Assembly: GCA_023426545.1 (NCBI GenBank) | Contig: JAFAAN010000152.1 | Coordinates: 1-64,000 of the forward strand | Direction of reading: 5' to 3' | Source: Pseudomonadota bacterium | GTDB lineage: Bacteria; Myxococcota; Myxococcia; Myxococcales; Myxococcaceae | Length of the DNA: 64,000 bases | In this document: positions 54,912 to 64,000 of the stretch, one piece after another | How the letters are laid out: the number at the start of each line of letters is the position of its first letter | Position numbering within the stretch: position 1 is the first letter of the stretch | The notes under the pieces: model-generated | Told to the model about the DNA's origin: nothing | Database searches by the model: none | What the model saw: only the letters and a program-made list of their open reading frames with translations | Position numbers and translations under genes: made by a program

Positions 54912-56516
54912 ATGGCCCGTATCCTTGGCCTCGACCTCGGCAGCCACGCCGTGAAGGGCGTGGTGCTGGAGGCGAAGACGAAGACGCACACCGCCCACGG
55001 GTTCGCCGAGGTCCGGCGCGCCCAGGAGGGCGAGCGCGCCGACACGCTGCGCGCCGCGGTGCAGGAGCTGCTCGGCCAGCTTCCGCCGGGCAACGTGGAC
55101 CAGATTGTCGTCGCCCTGCCCGGCCCCGCCCTCACCACGCACGCGCTGGGCCTGCCGTTCTCCGACGCCAGGCGCATCGAGGCGACGCTGCCCTTCGAGG
55201 TCGGCAGCCAGCTGCCCTTCGACATCTCCGACGTCGTCTACGACTACCAGGTCGTCGGCCAGAAGGACTCGGAGGGCAAGGAGAAGGCCAGCGAGCTGCT
55301 GGTGGGCGTGGTCCGCAAGGAGGAGCTGGCGGAGCTGCTGGCGCTCCTGGCGGAGCTGAAGGTGGACCCGCGCATCGTCACGCACCCCGGGGTCGCGTAC
55401 CAGAACATGCTCTTGCAGCACCCCGGCCTCTTCCAGGGCGCCGGCGAGGGTGGCGCGGTGGCGGTGGTGGACATCGGCCACGAGCGCACCACCGTGGCCG
55501 TGGGGACGCCCGGCACCGGCGTGCAGTTCGCGCGCACCTTCTCCGGGGGCGGGCGCGACCTGAGCAAGGCGCTGGCGACCGAGTTCCAGACGTCGCTGGC
55601 GGAGGCGCACCACTGGAAGGAGCAGCACGGCGCCGTGGCCAGCGCGGCGCAGGGCCCGGACGCGGAGCGCGCGGCGTCCGCCTTCGTGCGCGGCCTCCAG
55701 CCGATGCTGCGCGAGCTGCGCCCCACCCTCAAGGCCTTCACCGCCCGCACGCGCCAGCAGGTGGGCGCGGTGGTGCTGTGCGGCGGCACGGCGAAGCTGC
55801 CCGGCATCGCCGAGCAGCTCTCCAAGGACCTGAACCTGCCGGTGCGGGTGCTGGCCCTGCCAGCGGACGCGGCGAAGACCGTCCCCGCGGCGGAGCAGCC
55901 GGTGGCGGCCCAGGCGTACGCGCTGGCCCTGCGCGGCAACGCGGCGGGCGCGCGCGCGCCGCGCTTCAACCTCCGCCGGGGCGAGTTCGCCTTCAAGGGC
56001 GACTTCGACTACGTGAAGGACAAGCTGGGCCTGCTGGCGTCCTTCGCGGCCACGCTCATCCTGCTGCTCGTCGCGTTCGGCGTGGTGCGCAACTCGGTGC
56101 TGGCGCGGCGCGAGGCCCAGGTGGACGCCGTGCTGTGCGACACCACCCAGCGAATCCTGGGCCGCTGTGAGAAGGACTACAACCGCGCGCTCAACATGCT
56201 CGCGGGCGTGGAGAGCCCGGCGGCGGCGCTGCCGAGGCTGACGGCCGTCAACCTCCTGGCGGAGGTGACGGGGCGCGTGCCGGAGGAGATGCCGGTGAAG
56301 TTCACCCGCATCCAGATCGACCTCGGCCGCGTCATCCTCGAGGGGGAGACGGACTCCTCGAAGCAGATCGACACGCTGTCCAACGCCATCAAGAACCACG
56401 CCTGCTTCAAGGACGTCCGGCAGGGCAAGGTGGAGAAGACGCGGGACGGCAGCAAGATGTCCTTCCGCCTGGACGTCCAGGTGCAATGCCCTGGTGAGCA
56501 GGGAGGGGAGAGCTGA
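54912..56516 (+). CDS. gspL: Type II secretion protein GspL (PilM-PilN-like fusion)
   Basis: 534 residues. The N-terminal 350 residues form an actin-like cytoplasmic domain (ILGLDLGSHAVKGVVLEA; VAVVDIGHERTTVAVG; VVLCGGTAKLPGIAEQL), equivalent to PilM. After PRFNLRRGEFAFKGDF comes the single membrane helix LASFAATLILLLVAFGVV, and a periplasmic ferredoxin-like domain equivalent to PilN. GspL anchors GspE to the platform and pairs with GspM. Confidence 0.93.
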   Translation: MARILGLDLGSHAVKGVVLEAKTKTHTAHGFAEVRRAQEGERADTLRAAVQELLGQLPPGNVDQIVVALPGPALTTHALGLPFSDARRIEATLPFEVGSQLPFDISDVVYDYQVVGQKDSEGKEKASELLVGVVRKEELAELLALLAELKVDPRIVTHPGVAYQNMLLQHPGLFQGAGEGGAVAVVDIGHERTTVAVGTPGTGVQFARTFSGGGRDLSKALATEFQTSLAEAHHWKEQHGAVASAAQGPDAERAASAFVRGLQPMLRELRPTLKAFTARTRQQVGAVVLCGGTAKLPGIAEQLSKDLNLPVRVLALPADAAKTVPAAEQPVAAQAYALALRGNAAGARAPRFNLRRGEFAFKGDFDYVKDKLGLLASFAATLILLLVAFGVVRNSVLARREAQVDAVLCDTTQRILGRCEKDYNRALNMLAGVESPAAALPRLTAVNLLAEVTGRVPEEMPVKFTRIQIDLGRVILEGETDSSKQIDTLSNAIKNHACFKDVRQGKVEKTRDGSKMSFRLDVQVQCPGEQGGES

Positions 56517-56518
56517 CC

Positions 56519-57076
56519 ATGGCCCGACTTCAGGAAGTCTTCGCACCCGTCCAGACGTGGTTCGAGCGGCTCAGCGACCGCGAGCGGCGGATGGTGTCCC
56601 TCGCCGGCGCGGCGGTGCTGGTGTTCATCCTCTTCGCGGTGGTGATGACGTTCACCAACAGCGCGGCGGGCTACCGCAAGCGCACCGAGGACAAGCTGGC
56701 CAAGCTTCAGGAGGTGAACGCGCTGGCCGCCAGCTTCCGCGAGGCGCAGGCCAACCGGCAGTCGGTGGAGCAGCAGCTCACGTCCAGCAACGTGCAGCTC
56801 ATCACCTACATCGAGGACAAGGCCACGCTGGCCGGCCTCCAGGTGCCCAACATGACGCCCAAGGGCGAGGTGGGCCTGGGGGACGGCAAAATCGTGGAGA
56901 GCTCGGTGGAGCTGACCTTCACGGACGTGGACCTGCGCAGGCTGACGGACTTCCTCCAGACGGTGGAGAGCGGCCCGGGCGTGGTGAAGGTGAAGCTGCT
57001 GCGCATCGAGCCGAGGCCCGCGTCGGACACGCTGACGGCGTGGACCACTGTCGCCACCTACCGGATGAAGCCCTGA
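56519..57076 (+). CDS. gspM: Type II secretion protein GspM
   Basis: 185 residues. A short amphipathic N-terminus with WFERLSDRERRMVSLAG, the typical GspM opening, one membrane helix (AAVLVFILFAVVMTFT), a coiled region, and a ferredoxin-like domain with VELTFTDVDLRRLTDFLQ. It stabilises GspL and GspC. It starts three bases after the gspL stop and is followed by gspN three bases on. Confidence 0.92.
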   Translation: MARLQEVFAPVQTWFERLSDRERRMVSLAGAAVLVFILFAVVMTFTNSAAGYRKRTEDKLAKLQEVNALAASFREAQANRQSVEQQLTSSNVQLITYIEDKATLAGLQVPNMTPKGEVGLGDGKIVESSVELTFTDVDLRRLTDFLQTVESGPGVVKVKLLRIEPRPASDTLTAWTTVATYRMKP

Positions 57077-57079
57077 CCC

Positions 57080-58051
57080 ATGTCCCCTGACTCCAAAGCC
57101 GTCCGCTGGAAGGTCCTCCTCGGCTACGCCGCCTTCGCGGTGGTGGCCTTCGTGGTGGGCCTGCTCATCACCTTCCCGTACGACGCCATCCGCAAGCGGC
57201 TCGTGAGCGAGGCCGCGCAGGCCGGCCTCGCCGTGCGCATCGGCTCGCTGCGCCCGGGCCTGTTCGGCATCACCGCCACCCAGGTGCGCGTGAGCCAGCC
57301 GCCCCAGCCGCTCAGCGCGGAGACGCTGGCCTCCCTCAGCCGCGGCGAGGGCGGGATGCTGGGCGCCGCGGAGCTCGGCGAGCCGCTGGTGCTAGAGAGC
57401 GTGGCGCTGCGCCCCGCCCTCTTCCCGCCGGGTATCGCGATGCGCGCCAGCGTCATGGGCGGCACCCTGAGCGCCTCCGTGGGCCTCCTGGGCGACACGC
57501 GCGTCAAGGCGACGGCCAGCGGACTCAAGGCGTCCGGCGGCAACCTGCCGGCCTTCACCGGCATGGAGATGGAGGGCGAGCTGAACGCGGCCCTCGCGCT
57601 GACGCTGCCCAAGAGCGGCGCGCAGGCGGACCTCTCCCAGGCGAGCGGCGAGCTGACGGTGGACGCCAGGAACCTGGTCATCCAGAGCGGCAAGGTGGCC
57701 ATCCCCATGGGCGGCGGCTCGGCGGTGCCCATGGACCTGCCGCGCATCGACCTGGGCGCGCTCAATGGCCGCATCCAGTTCGACAAGGGCCTGGGCACGG
57801 TGGAGTCGCTGCGCCTGAAGAGCAACGACCTGGAGGCATTGGCCACCGGCACGCTGAAGCTGGGCAAGCGGCTGGAGTACAGCGAGCCCGGCATGGACGT
57901 GAATATCAAGCTGGACCCGGAGTTCCAGAAGCGGCTGGGATTGATGGGGGCGAGCGTCACCATCCTCCCGCCGGACAAGAAGGACCCCAGCTTCCGCGCC
58001 GCGCGGCTCGCGGGCTTCCTCAACCGGCCGACCTTCCTCCCGCGCCGGTGA
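57080..58051 (+). CDS. gspN: Type II secretion protein GspN
   Basis: 323 residues. One membrane helix near the N-terminus (LLGYAAFAVVAFVVGLLITF) then a periplasmic, beta-rich domain with repeated Gly/Ala/Leu strands (VRIGSLRPGLFGITATQVRV; IDLGALNGRIQFDKGLGTVESL). GspN occurs only in some type II systems, and its role is not settled. Last gene of the operon; a hairpin follows 11 bases after the stop. Confidence 0.9.
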   Translation: MSPDSKAVRWKVLLGYAAFAVVAFVVGLLITFPYDAIRKRLVSEAAQAGLAVRIGSLRPGLFGITATQVRVSQPPQPLSAETLASLSRGEGGMLGAAELGEPLVLESVALRPALFPPGIAMRASVMGGTLSASVGLLGDTRVKATASGLKASGGNLPAFTGMEMEGELNAALALTLPKSGAQADLSQASGELTVDARNLVIQSGKVAIPMGGGSAVPMDLPRIDLGALNGRIQFDKGLGTVESLRLKSNDLEALATGTLKLGKRLEYSEPGMDVNIKLDPEFQKRLGLMGASVTILPPDKKDPSFRAARLAGFLNRPTFLPRR

Positions 58052-58061
58052 CGGCTCGCGC

Positions 58062-58085
58062 CCCCGCGCCCACCGGGGCGCGGGG
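58062..58085 (+). terminator. Hairpin at the end of the gsp operon
   Basis: CCCCGCGCCC and GGGCGCGGGG form a perfect 10-bp stem with a 4-base loop, followed by TTG only. Probable terminator of the operon despite the missing T-run. Confidence 0.55.
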
Positions 58086-58147
58086 TTGAAAGGCGAACAC
58101 CAGGGCGTGTAAAGGCCTGACGGTCTGTACTGCGCAAGAGGGCTGGG

Positions 58148-59788
<1,641 letters not shown>

Positions 59789-59949
59789 AGGCCGTCTTCC
59801 AGGGAGGTGGGGGTGTCAGCCGAAGGACGCCCCGCTCCGGAATTGCGCACGCGGCGAAGCCTGGCCCTGAAGGGCGATAGACCCTTCCGCCAGCTCGTTC
59901 GTTCCATGCCCTATACGCCCATCCCCGGCGTGTCTGGAGGGCATCTGTC

Positions 59950-60453
59950 ATGCAGGCATGCGCGCTTCCGCCGCTGTCCCAGTTGTATAGCGAGCACCGA
60001 CCTCGCGCGTTGGCCATTGCCCGGCGCATCGTCGGTGACACGGCCGACGCGGAGGACGTGGTCCAGGACGTGTTCGCCCGGCTCGCCCGGAGCGCGCCGG
60101 GCTACGGCGGCCGCGCGGCGTGGAGCACCTGGCTGCACCGGGTGATGGTGAACAGCAGCATCAACTGGCTGCGGGCGCGCAAGCGCAGGGACCGCTTGAG
60201 CCACGAGGCGCAGGAGCCGCTGTCGCCCGAGGCGCTCGCCGTGGGCGCGGAGATGGAGCGCCACTTCGGCGAGGCCCTGGAGGAGATCAACGAGCAGCAG
60301 CGCCAGGTGCTCTACCTGCGCGAGGTGCGCGGCCTGAGCTACCCGGAGATTGCCCGGCTGCTGCGCATCCCCGAGGGCACGGTGAAGAGCACGCTCCACC
60401 GCGCCCGGCAGCGCACGCTCTCCCTGATGGAAGAGCGCGGCCAGCAGCCCTGA
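59950..60453 (+). CDS. ECF-type RNA polymerase sigma factor
   Basis: 167 residues. Region 2 has YSEHRPRALAIARRIVGDTADAEDVVQDVF and the WLHRVMVNSSINWLR segment; region 4 has RQVLYLREVRGLSYPEIARL followed by IPEGTVKSTLHRAR, the recognition helix. No zinc-finger anti-sigma gene is next to it; the following gene is on the opposite strand and of another type. GGAGGG precedes the ATG. No autoregulatory -35/-10 was recognised in the 161-bp upstream spacer. Confidence 0.93.
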   Translation: MQACALPPLSQLYSEHRPRALAIARRIVGDTADAEDVVQDVFARLARSAPGYGGRAAWSTWLHRVMVNSSINWLRARKRRDRLSHEAQEPLSPEALAVGAEMERHFGEALEEINEQQRQVLYLREVRGLSYPEIARLLRIPEGTVKSTLHRARQRTLSLMEERGQQP

Positions 60454-60465
60454 GCGCGGGCGGGC

Positions 60466-61122
60466 TCAGTCGTCGCTCTTGCTGCCGACGAACTGGTCCG
60501 CCTTCTCCTTGAAGAGGACGTTGAAGCTGGTGAGCGAGCCATAGACGCGGGTGATGTAGCTCTGCAGCTCCACCTTCTCCGCGTCGGACAGCTTCGGGTG
60601 CGCGTTGAGCTTCTGCTCCAGCACGCGCAGCCGGTCGCGCACCATGACGACCTTGTGGAACAGGCTGTCGATGGGCATGTCCTTCGGCTGGAGCTCCGCG
60701 TTGGCCGGTATCAGCCGCAACGTGCCGCCCTCCCATTTGTTGGCCAGGGGCGGCGCGTCCACGATGCCGGACGCCTCCCGGAAGATGTCCATCAGCTCTT
60801 CACGCGTCATGCTCAACCCTTCCAGGTCCACCACGTCGTTGGGGTCCGCGCGCCGCCGCACCACCACCGGCGCCACGCTGCGCGCGGTCCGCGTCCGCGC
60901 CGGTTCCGCCGCCACGGGGGCCGCGCTGCCCCGGGGCGAGTACTTGTCACAGGTGGGCGCGGACGGCGGGAACAGCCCCCGCCACGAGTGCAGCCGGCAG
61001 GCCCCCACCCAGCCGCGGCGCTCGTCCACCGACTGCGGGCTGAACAGCTTGCAGTTCCCGCACACGCGCTCCTCCGGCTTGAAGGCCGGGAAGGGGGGCG
61101 GGCCGCCGGCCGCGTCCGACAT
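60466..61122 (-). CDS. Four-cysteine protein of unknown function
   Basis: 218 residues, not recognised. Near the N-terminus four cysteines are arranged C-x2-C, then 17 and 15 residues on (Cys21, Cys24, Cys42, Cys58, in CGNCKLFSP, ACRLHSW and TCDKYSP), suggesting a zinc or iron-sulfur site. An Ala/Arg/Pro-rich linker follows, then a helical part (MTREELMDIFREASGIV and a coiled segment VVMVRDRLRVLEQKLNAH). No signal peptide. Its ATG overlaps the stop of the S46 peptidase by one base (TGATG), so it is co-translated with it, although the peptidase is exported. Confidence 0.75.
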   Translation of the reverse strand: MSDAAGGPPPFPAFKPEERVCGNCKLFSPQSVDERRGWVGACRLHSWRGLFPPSAPTCDKYSPRGSAAPVAAEPARTRTARSVAPVVVRRRADPNDVVDLEGLSMTREELMDIFREASGIVDAPPLANKWEGGTLRLIPANAELQPKDMPIDSLFHKVVMVRDRLRVLEQKLNAHPKLSDAEKVELQSYITRVYGSLTSFNVLFKEKADQFVGSKSDD

Positions 61123-63299
61123 CAGCGAGGCTCCCCCGCCACCGGCCGGCCCTTGCGCACGCCCAGCTCGCGCAGCAGCGCGTCCGCGTCCTCCACCTGG
61201 TCCAGCATCCAGAGGATGTAGCGCACGTCCACGTTGACGTTGCGGGCCACGTCCGGGTTGTAGCCGAAGTCGTTGGCCACGTTCTCCCAGACGCGGTCGA
61301 AGTTGACGCCCACCAGCTGGCCCTTGCCGTTGACGGTGGGGCTGCCGGAGTTGCCGCCGGTGGTGTCCGCGTCCGCGAGGAAGTTCACCGGCACGTCCTT
61401 CAGGCGCTTGTCCGTCCACGCGCCGAAGCGCTTCGCCTCGGCCACCCGGGAGACCTTCTCCGGCACGTCGAAGGGCTCCGCGCCCGTGTGCTTGGCCAGC
61501 ATGCCCGCCAGCGTCGTCTGCGGCGTGTAGACGGCCCCGTCACGCGGCGAGTAGCCCTGCACCTTGGCGAAGCTGACGCGCAGCGTGCTGTTGGCGTCGG
61601 GCGCCACCGGCTTGCCCGCGTGCGCCAGCACCGCCTTGCGCCACTCCGGCCGCAGGCGCATCGACGCGCCCTGGCGGCGGTCGCGCACCTCGTCGAGCTC
61701 CGCCTGCTCCTTCGCCAGGTCCAGGCCGAAGGCGAGCAGCGGGTCCTTGCGGGCCTCGAGCTGCGCCACCGACTCGCCGGCCATCTTCATGCGCTCTTCC
61801 AGCGTCAGCACCCGGGTGCCCGCGTACATGGCGTCAATCTTCGCCAGGACGTCCTTCTCGGAGAACGCCTTGCCGAAGTGCTTGTCCACCGCGGCGATGC
61901 GCGCGTCCGCGCCCAGCGCCTGCGCGCGCCGCACGAAGGCCAGCAGCAGCTGCTTCTCCGCCGGGAGGAAGACGTTCTTCTGCTCGCGCTCCAGCCGGTC
62001 CAGGATGCGGACGTGCTCGCGCGCCATGTACTCCGGGCGCCGCTCCAGGTCCGGCTTCGCGCGCTCCGCGGCCAGCCGGGCCACCGTCATGGCCAGCGCG
62101 GGGCCCCGGGCCAGCCGCGACGACGCGGACAGGAGGAACTCCCGCTCGAAGGACTTCGCGATGGCGGCCTGCTCGACGAGCAGCGCGGCGCGGGCCTCCA
62201 GCGCGGGCTGCCACTTCGCGCCGGCCTTCTGCGCCCACACGGCGACGGCCGCCTCGGCGTCGCGCTGCTTCTCCACGATGCGGCCCCGCTTCAGGCCCGC
62301 GAGCTGACCGCCCGCGTTCTTGTAGACGTTGTGCAGGCCCTTGAGCTGCGAGGCAACGGCGATCTTGCCCGCGGCGTCCTTCTCCCCCACCGCCTCCAGG
62401 ATACGGATGGCCTCGCCATACACGTCACGGATGCTGGGGTAGAGCCGGGACTCGCGCTCCGCCATCTCCTCCGCGAGCAGCGCGCGGTACGTCGTGCCCG
62501 GGTAGCCCAGCACCATGACGAAGTCGTCGGGCTTCACGCCCTGGGTGGCCAGGGGGAAGAAGAACTCCGCCTTGTAGGGGATGTTCTTCTCGCCGTAGGG
62601 CGCGGAGCTGCCGTCCGACGCGGTGTACGCGCGGAGGATGGCGAAGTCGCCGGTGTGGCGCGGCCACATCCAGTTGTCCTCCTCGCCGCCGTACTCGCCC
62701 ACCGCGCGCGGGGGCGCGTAGACGAGCCGCACGTCGGTGAGCTCCACCGCGTCCACCAGCGTGTAGTTCACGCCACCGTCGAAGCTCGCCACCCGGCAGC
62801 GGGTGGCGGGGCGCTTCTCGCACTCGGCGACCAGCTCCTTCTCCTTGCGGTCGATGGCCTTGTAGCGCGTGATGTCGTCCGCGCCCTCGGGCACCGCGGC
62901 GAGCACGTCCCGGGTGACGTCCGTGAAGCTGCGCGGCACCTGGATGCGCGAGCCCTTGCCGGGAAGCTCGTCCTCTCGCTTCGAGGCCAGGAAGCCCTGG
63001 GTGATGAGGTCGCGCTGGGGCGTGCTGTGCTCCTGGATGACGCCGAAGGCGCAGTGGTGGTTGGTGATGACCAGGCCGGTGGCGGAGATGAAGGCTCCCG
63101 TGCACCCACCCACGTTGACCGCGCCCGCGAGCAGGCCGGTGCCACGCTTGGGGTCCCAGAGCTTCTTGGGCGGTAGCTGGAGCCCCTGGGCGCGCAGCCA
63201 CGCCGGGTCCAGCTCCAGGACCTGCTGGGGAGTCCACTTGCCTTCCCCGGCCAGAGCGGGGGCAGCCACGAGCGACAGGAGGAGGAGTGTCTTCTTCAT
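61122..63299 (-). CDS. S46-family dipeptidyl peptidase (DPP7/DPP11 type)
   Basis: 725 residues. A signal peptide (MKKTLLLLSLVAAPALAG) directs it to the periplasm or outside. The chymotrypsin-fold halves carry the catalytic His in LVITNHHCAFG (81-83), an Asp in the MWPRHTGDFAILRAY region, and the nucleophile in TGGNSGSPTVNGKGQLVG near residue 650. The helical lid typical of S46 lies between. These exopeptidases remove dipeptides; DPP11 prefers acidic residues, and which specificity applies here was not resolved. A nutritional role in peptide use suits a predatory, proteolytic bacterium. Confidence 0.92.
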   Translation of the reverse strand: MKKTLLLLSLVAAPALAGEGKWTPQQVLELDPAWLRAQGLQLPPKKLWDPKRGTGLLAGAVNVGGCTGAFISATGLVITNHHCAFGVIQEHSTPQRDLITQGFLASKREDELPGKGSRIQVPRSFTDVTRDVLAAVPEGADDITRYKAIDRKEKELVAECEKRPATRCRVASFDGGVNYTLVDAVELTDVRLVYAPPRAVGEYGGEEDNWMWPRHTGDFAILRAYTASDGSSAPYGEKNIPYKAEFFFPLATQGVKPDDFVMVLGYPGTTYRALLAEEMAERESRLYPSIRDVYGEAIRILEAVGEKDAAGKIAVASQLKGLHNVYKNAGGQLAGLKRGRIVEKQRDAEAAVAVWAQKAGAKWQPALEARAALLVEQAAIAKSFEREFLLSASSRLARGPALAMTVARLAAERAKPDLERRPEYMAREHVRILDRLEREQKNVFLPAEKQLLLAFVRRAQALGADARIAAVDKHFGKAFSEKDVLAKIDAMYAGTRVLTLEERMKMAGESVAQLEARKDPLLAFGLDLAKEQAELDEVRDRRQGASMRLRPEWRKAVLAHAGKPVAPDANSTLRVSFAKVQGYSPRDGAVYTPQTTLAGMLAKHTGAEPFDVPEKVSRVAEAKRFGAWTDKRLKDVPVNFLADADTTGGNSGSPTVNGKGQLVGVNFDRVWENVANDFGYNPDVARNVNVDVRYILWMLDQVEDADALLRELGVRKGRPVAGEPR

Positions 63300-63360
63300 G
63301 GTGTCCTCTCCCTACTCCGTCCGGCGCCCGCATGCGAACCCCCTTTCAATGGAAGCTCCG

Positions 63361-63382
63361 AGCCCCGGAGGCCGGGCTTTTT
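63361..63382 (+). terminator. Orphan intrinsic-terminator-like hairpin
   Basis: AGCCCCGG, a 3-base loop and CCGGGCT form a stem with one bulged C, followed by TTTTT. It points along the plus strand between the divergent S46 and M50 genes, where no plus-strand gene ends, so it could be an attenuator in the M50 leader. Confidence 0.4.
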
Positions 63383-63436
63383 CGTGGAAGAGGAACCGGG
63401 ATTAAGTGTTGGGGTGTCCCAGGAGGGGAGCGACGG

Positions 63437-64000
63437 ATGCGGACCGCCAGCGGTGCACAGCTCGACTTCGGCCGGTTGGCCCTGCTCGCCCTCATGCTGG
63501 GCGTGGGCTGGTATTTCTGGGATTCGCCCGCGCTCTGGCCCATGAAGGTGCTGGTGGTGATGATGCACGAGAGCGGGCACGCCCTGGCGACGCTGCTGGT
63601 GGGGGGCTCGGTGGACCGCATCCACCTGGCGGCCAACGAGTCGGGCGCGTGCCTGTCGCGCCTGCCGCCGGGCACCCTCGCCCAGATTGCCGTCTACTCC
63701 GGGGGGTATCTGGGGAGCGCGGTGGCGGGGGCCGGGCTGCTGCTGGCCACCTTCCGCTTCCGGCTGCGCCGCTGGGTGCTGGGCACCGCCAGCGTCTGGC
63801 TGACCGTCATGGGCGTGCTGTACGCGGGCGACGGCTTCACGCTGCTCTTCTGCCTGGGCACGGCCGTCGTCCTGGGCCTGGGCGCGAAGTTCCTGCCGGA
63901 TGGGCTGGTGGATGCGCTGAACCTGTTCATCGCGGCGTTCACCGCGCTGTACGCGCTGTTCGATCTGCGCTCGGACCTGTGGAACAGCGCCGTGCGCGCG
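63437..64000 (+). CDS. M50-like membrane metalloprotease, 3' end outside window
   Basis: 188 codons are seen and the frame stays open to the window end. The first helix (ALLALMLGVGWYFW) is followed by VLVVMMHESGHALATLL, in which HESGH (44-48) is the zinc site and Glu45 the catalytic base, placed at the start of a hydrophobic stretch as in site-2-type and M50B-like proteases. At least four more hydrophobic helices follow. AGGAGGGG lies upstream of the ATG at 63437. The second metal-ligand motif would be expected beyond the window or in a variant form. Confidence 0.75.
   Translation, partial: MRTASGAQLDFGRLALLALMLGVGWYFWDSPALWPMKVLVVMMHESGHALATLLVGGSVDRIHLAANESGACLSRLPPGTLAQIAVYSGGYLGSAVAGAGLLLATFRFRLRRWVLGTASVWLTVMGVLYAGDGFTLLFCLGTAVVLGLGAKFLPDGLVDALNLFIAAFTALYALFDLRSDLWNSAVRA

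Noticed and set aside
52208..55225. About 1000-codon open frame antisense to gspI-gspK
   Set aside because: Composition is that of a GC-rich shadow frame, and the plus strand carries unmistakable pseudopilin genes with ATGA overlaps.

Overview
The window looks like chromosome of a fruiting myxobacterium of the Myxococcus/Corallococcus type. This rests on very GC-rich DNA with strong third-position GC, Hanks-type Ser/Thr kinases, FHA proteins, sigma54 activators, a PilZ protein of the Myxococcus paralog type, and above all a gltB-gltA-gltC cluster with a divergent lipoprotein gene, as in the M. xanthus gliding-motility locus. The genus is inferred, not proven. I saw no rRNA, tRNA, insertion sequence, prophage or CRISPR array. 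No stretch longer than 300 bases lacks a gene; the largest gaps are 252-382 bp (8,797/8,926-9,177, depending on the pcnB start) and 269 bp (16,241-16,509), and their contents are listed.

Layout. 0-5.3 kb: a truncated repeat protein, two divergently transcribed Ser/Thr kinases (one with PEGA domain, one soluble with a large acidic insert) and an RluA-type pseudouridine synthase. 5.3-12.6 kb: YjbQ protein, dinB, pcnB-type nucleotidyltransferase, then a minus-strand operon of MFS transporter, plsX and an APP1-like phosphatase. 12.6-17 kb: gltB-gltA-gltC (two paralogous outer-membrane barrels and a periplasmic TPR protein) with a good promoter, and the divergent lipoprotein gltK/cglC. 17-23 kb: exported vWA protein, long-chain acyl-CoA ligase, purE-purK-ybaK operon, MDR oxidoreductase. 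23-32 kb: coiled-coil membrane protein, EAL-CBS protein and PilZ protein (a c-di-GMP neighbourhood), DUF192 lipoprotein, a large membrane metalloprotease, small envelope or lipid-binding-like proteins and a homoserine-kinase-like enzyme.

32-43 kb: a TPR membrane protein facing a three-gene operon (FHA-TPR membrane protein, double cyclic-nucleotide-binding protein, NTF2-like membrane protein), then tldD-tldE, a ParB-fold protein and an NtrC-type response regulator that may be the Nla4 ortholog. 43.5-58.1 kb: a complete type II secretion operon in the order gspC-D-E-F-[51-aa membrane protein]-G-[GspG-like protein without prepilin site]-H-I-J-K-L-M-N. No prepilin peptidase (gspO) is in the window. 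58-64 kb: a sigma54 activator with two FHA domains, an ECF sigma factor, a four-cysteine protein translationally coupled to an S46 peptidase, and the start of an M50-like membrane protease that runs off the window.

The least explained items are the two extra genes flanking gspG, the coupling of plsX to a phosphatidate-phosphatase-like HAD protein, the FHA/cyclic-nucleotide operon, and a short GLDL(T/S) motif shared by GltB and GltC. Start codons were moved inward in many genes where a Shine-Dalgarno sequence, a signal peptide or an ATGA-type overlap supported it. All family calls are from reading motifs, not from searches.
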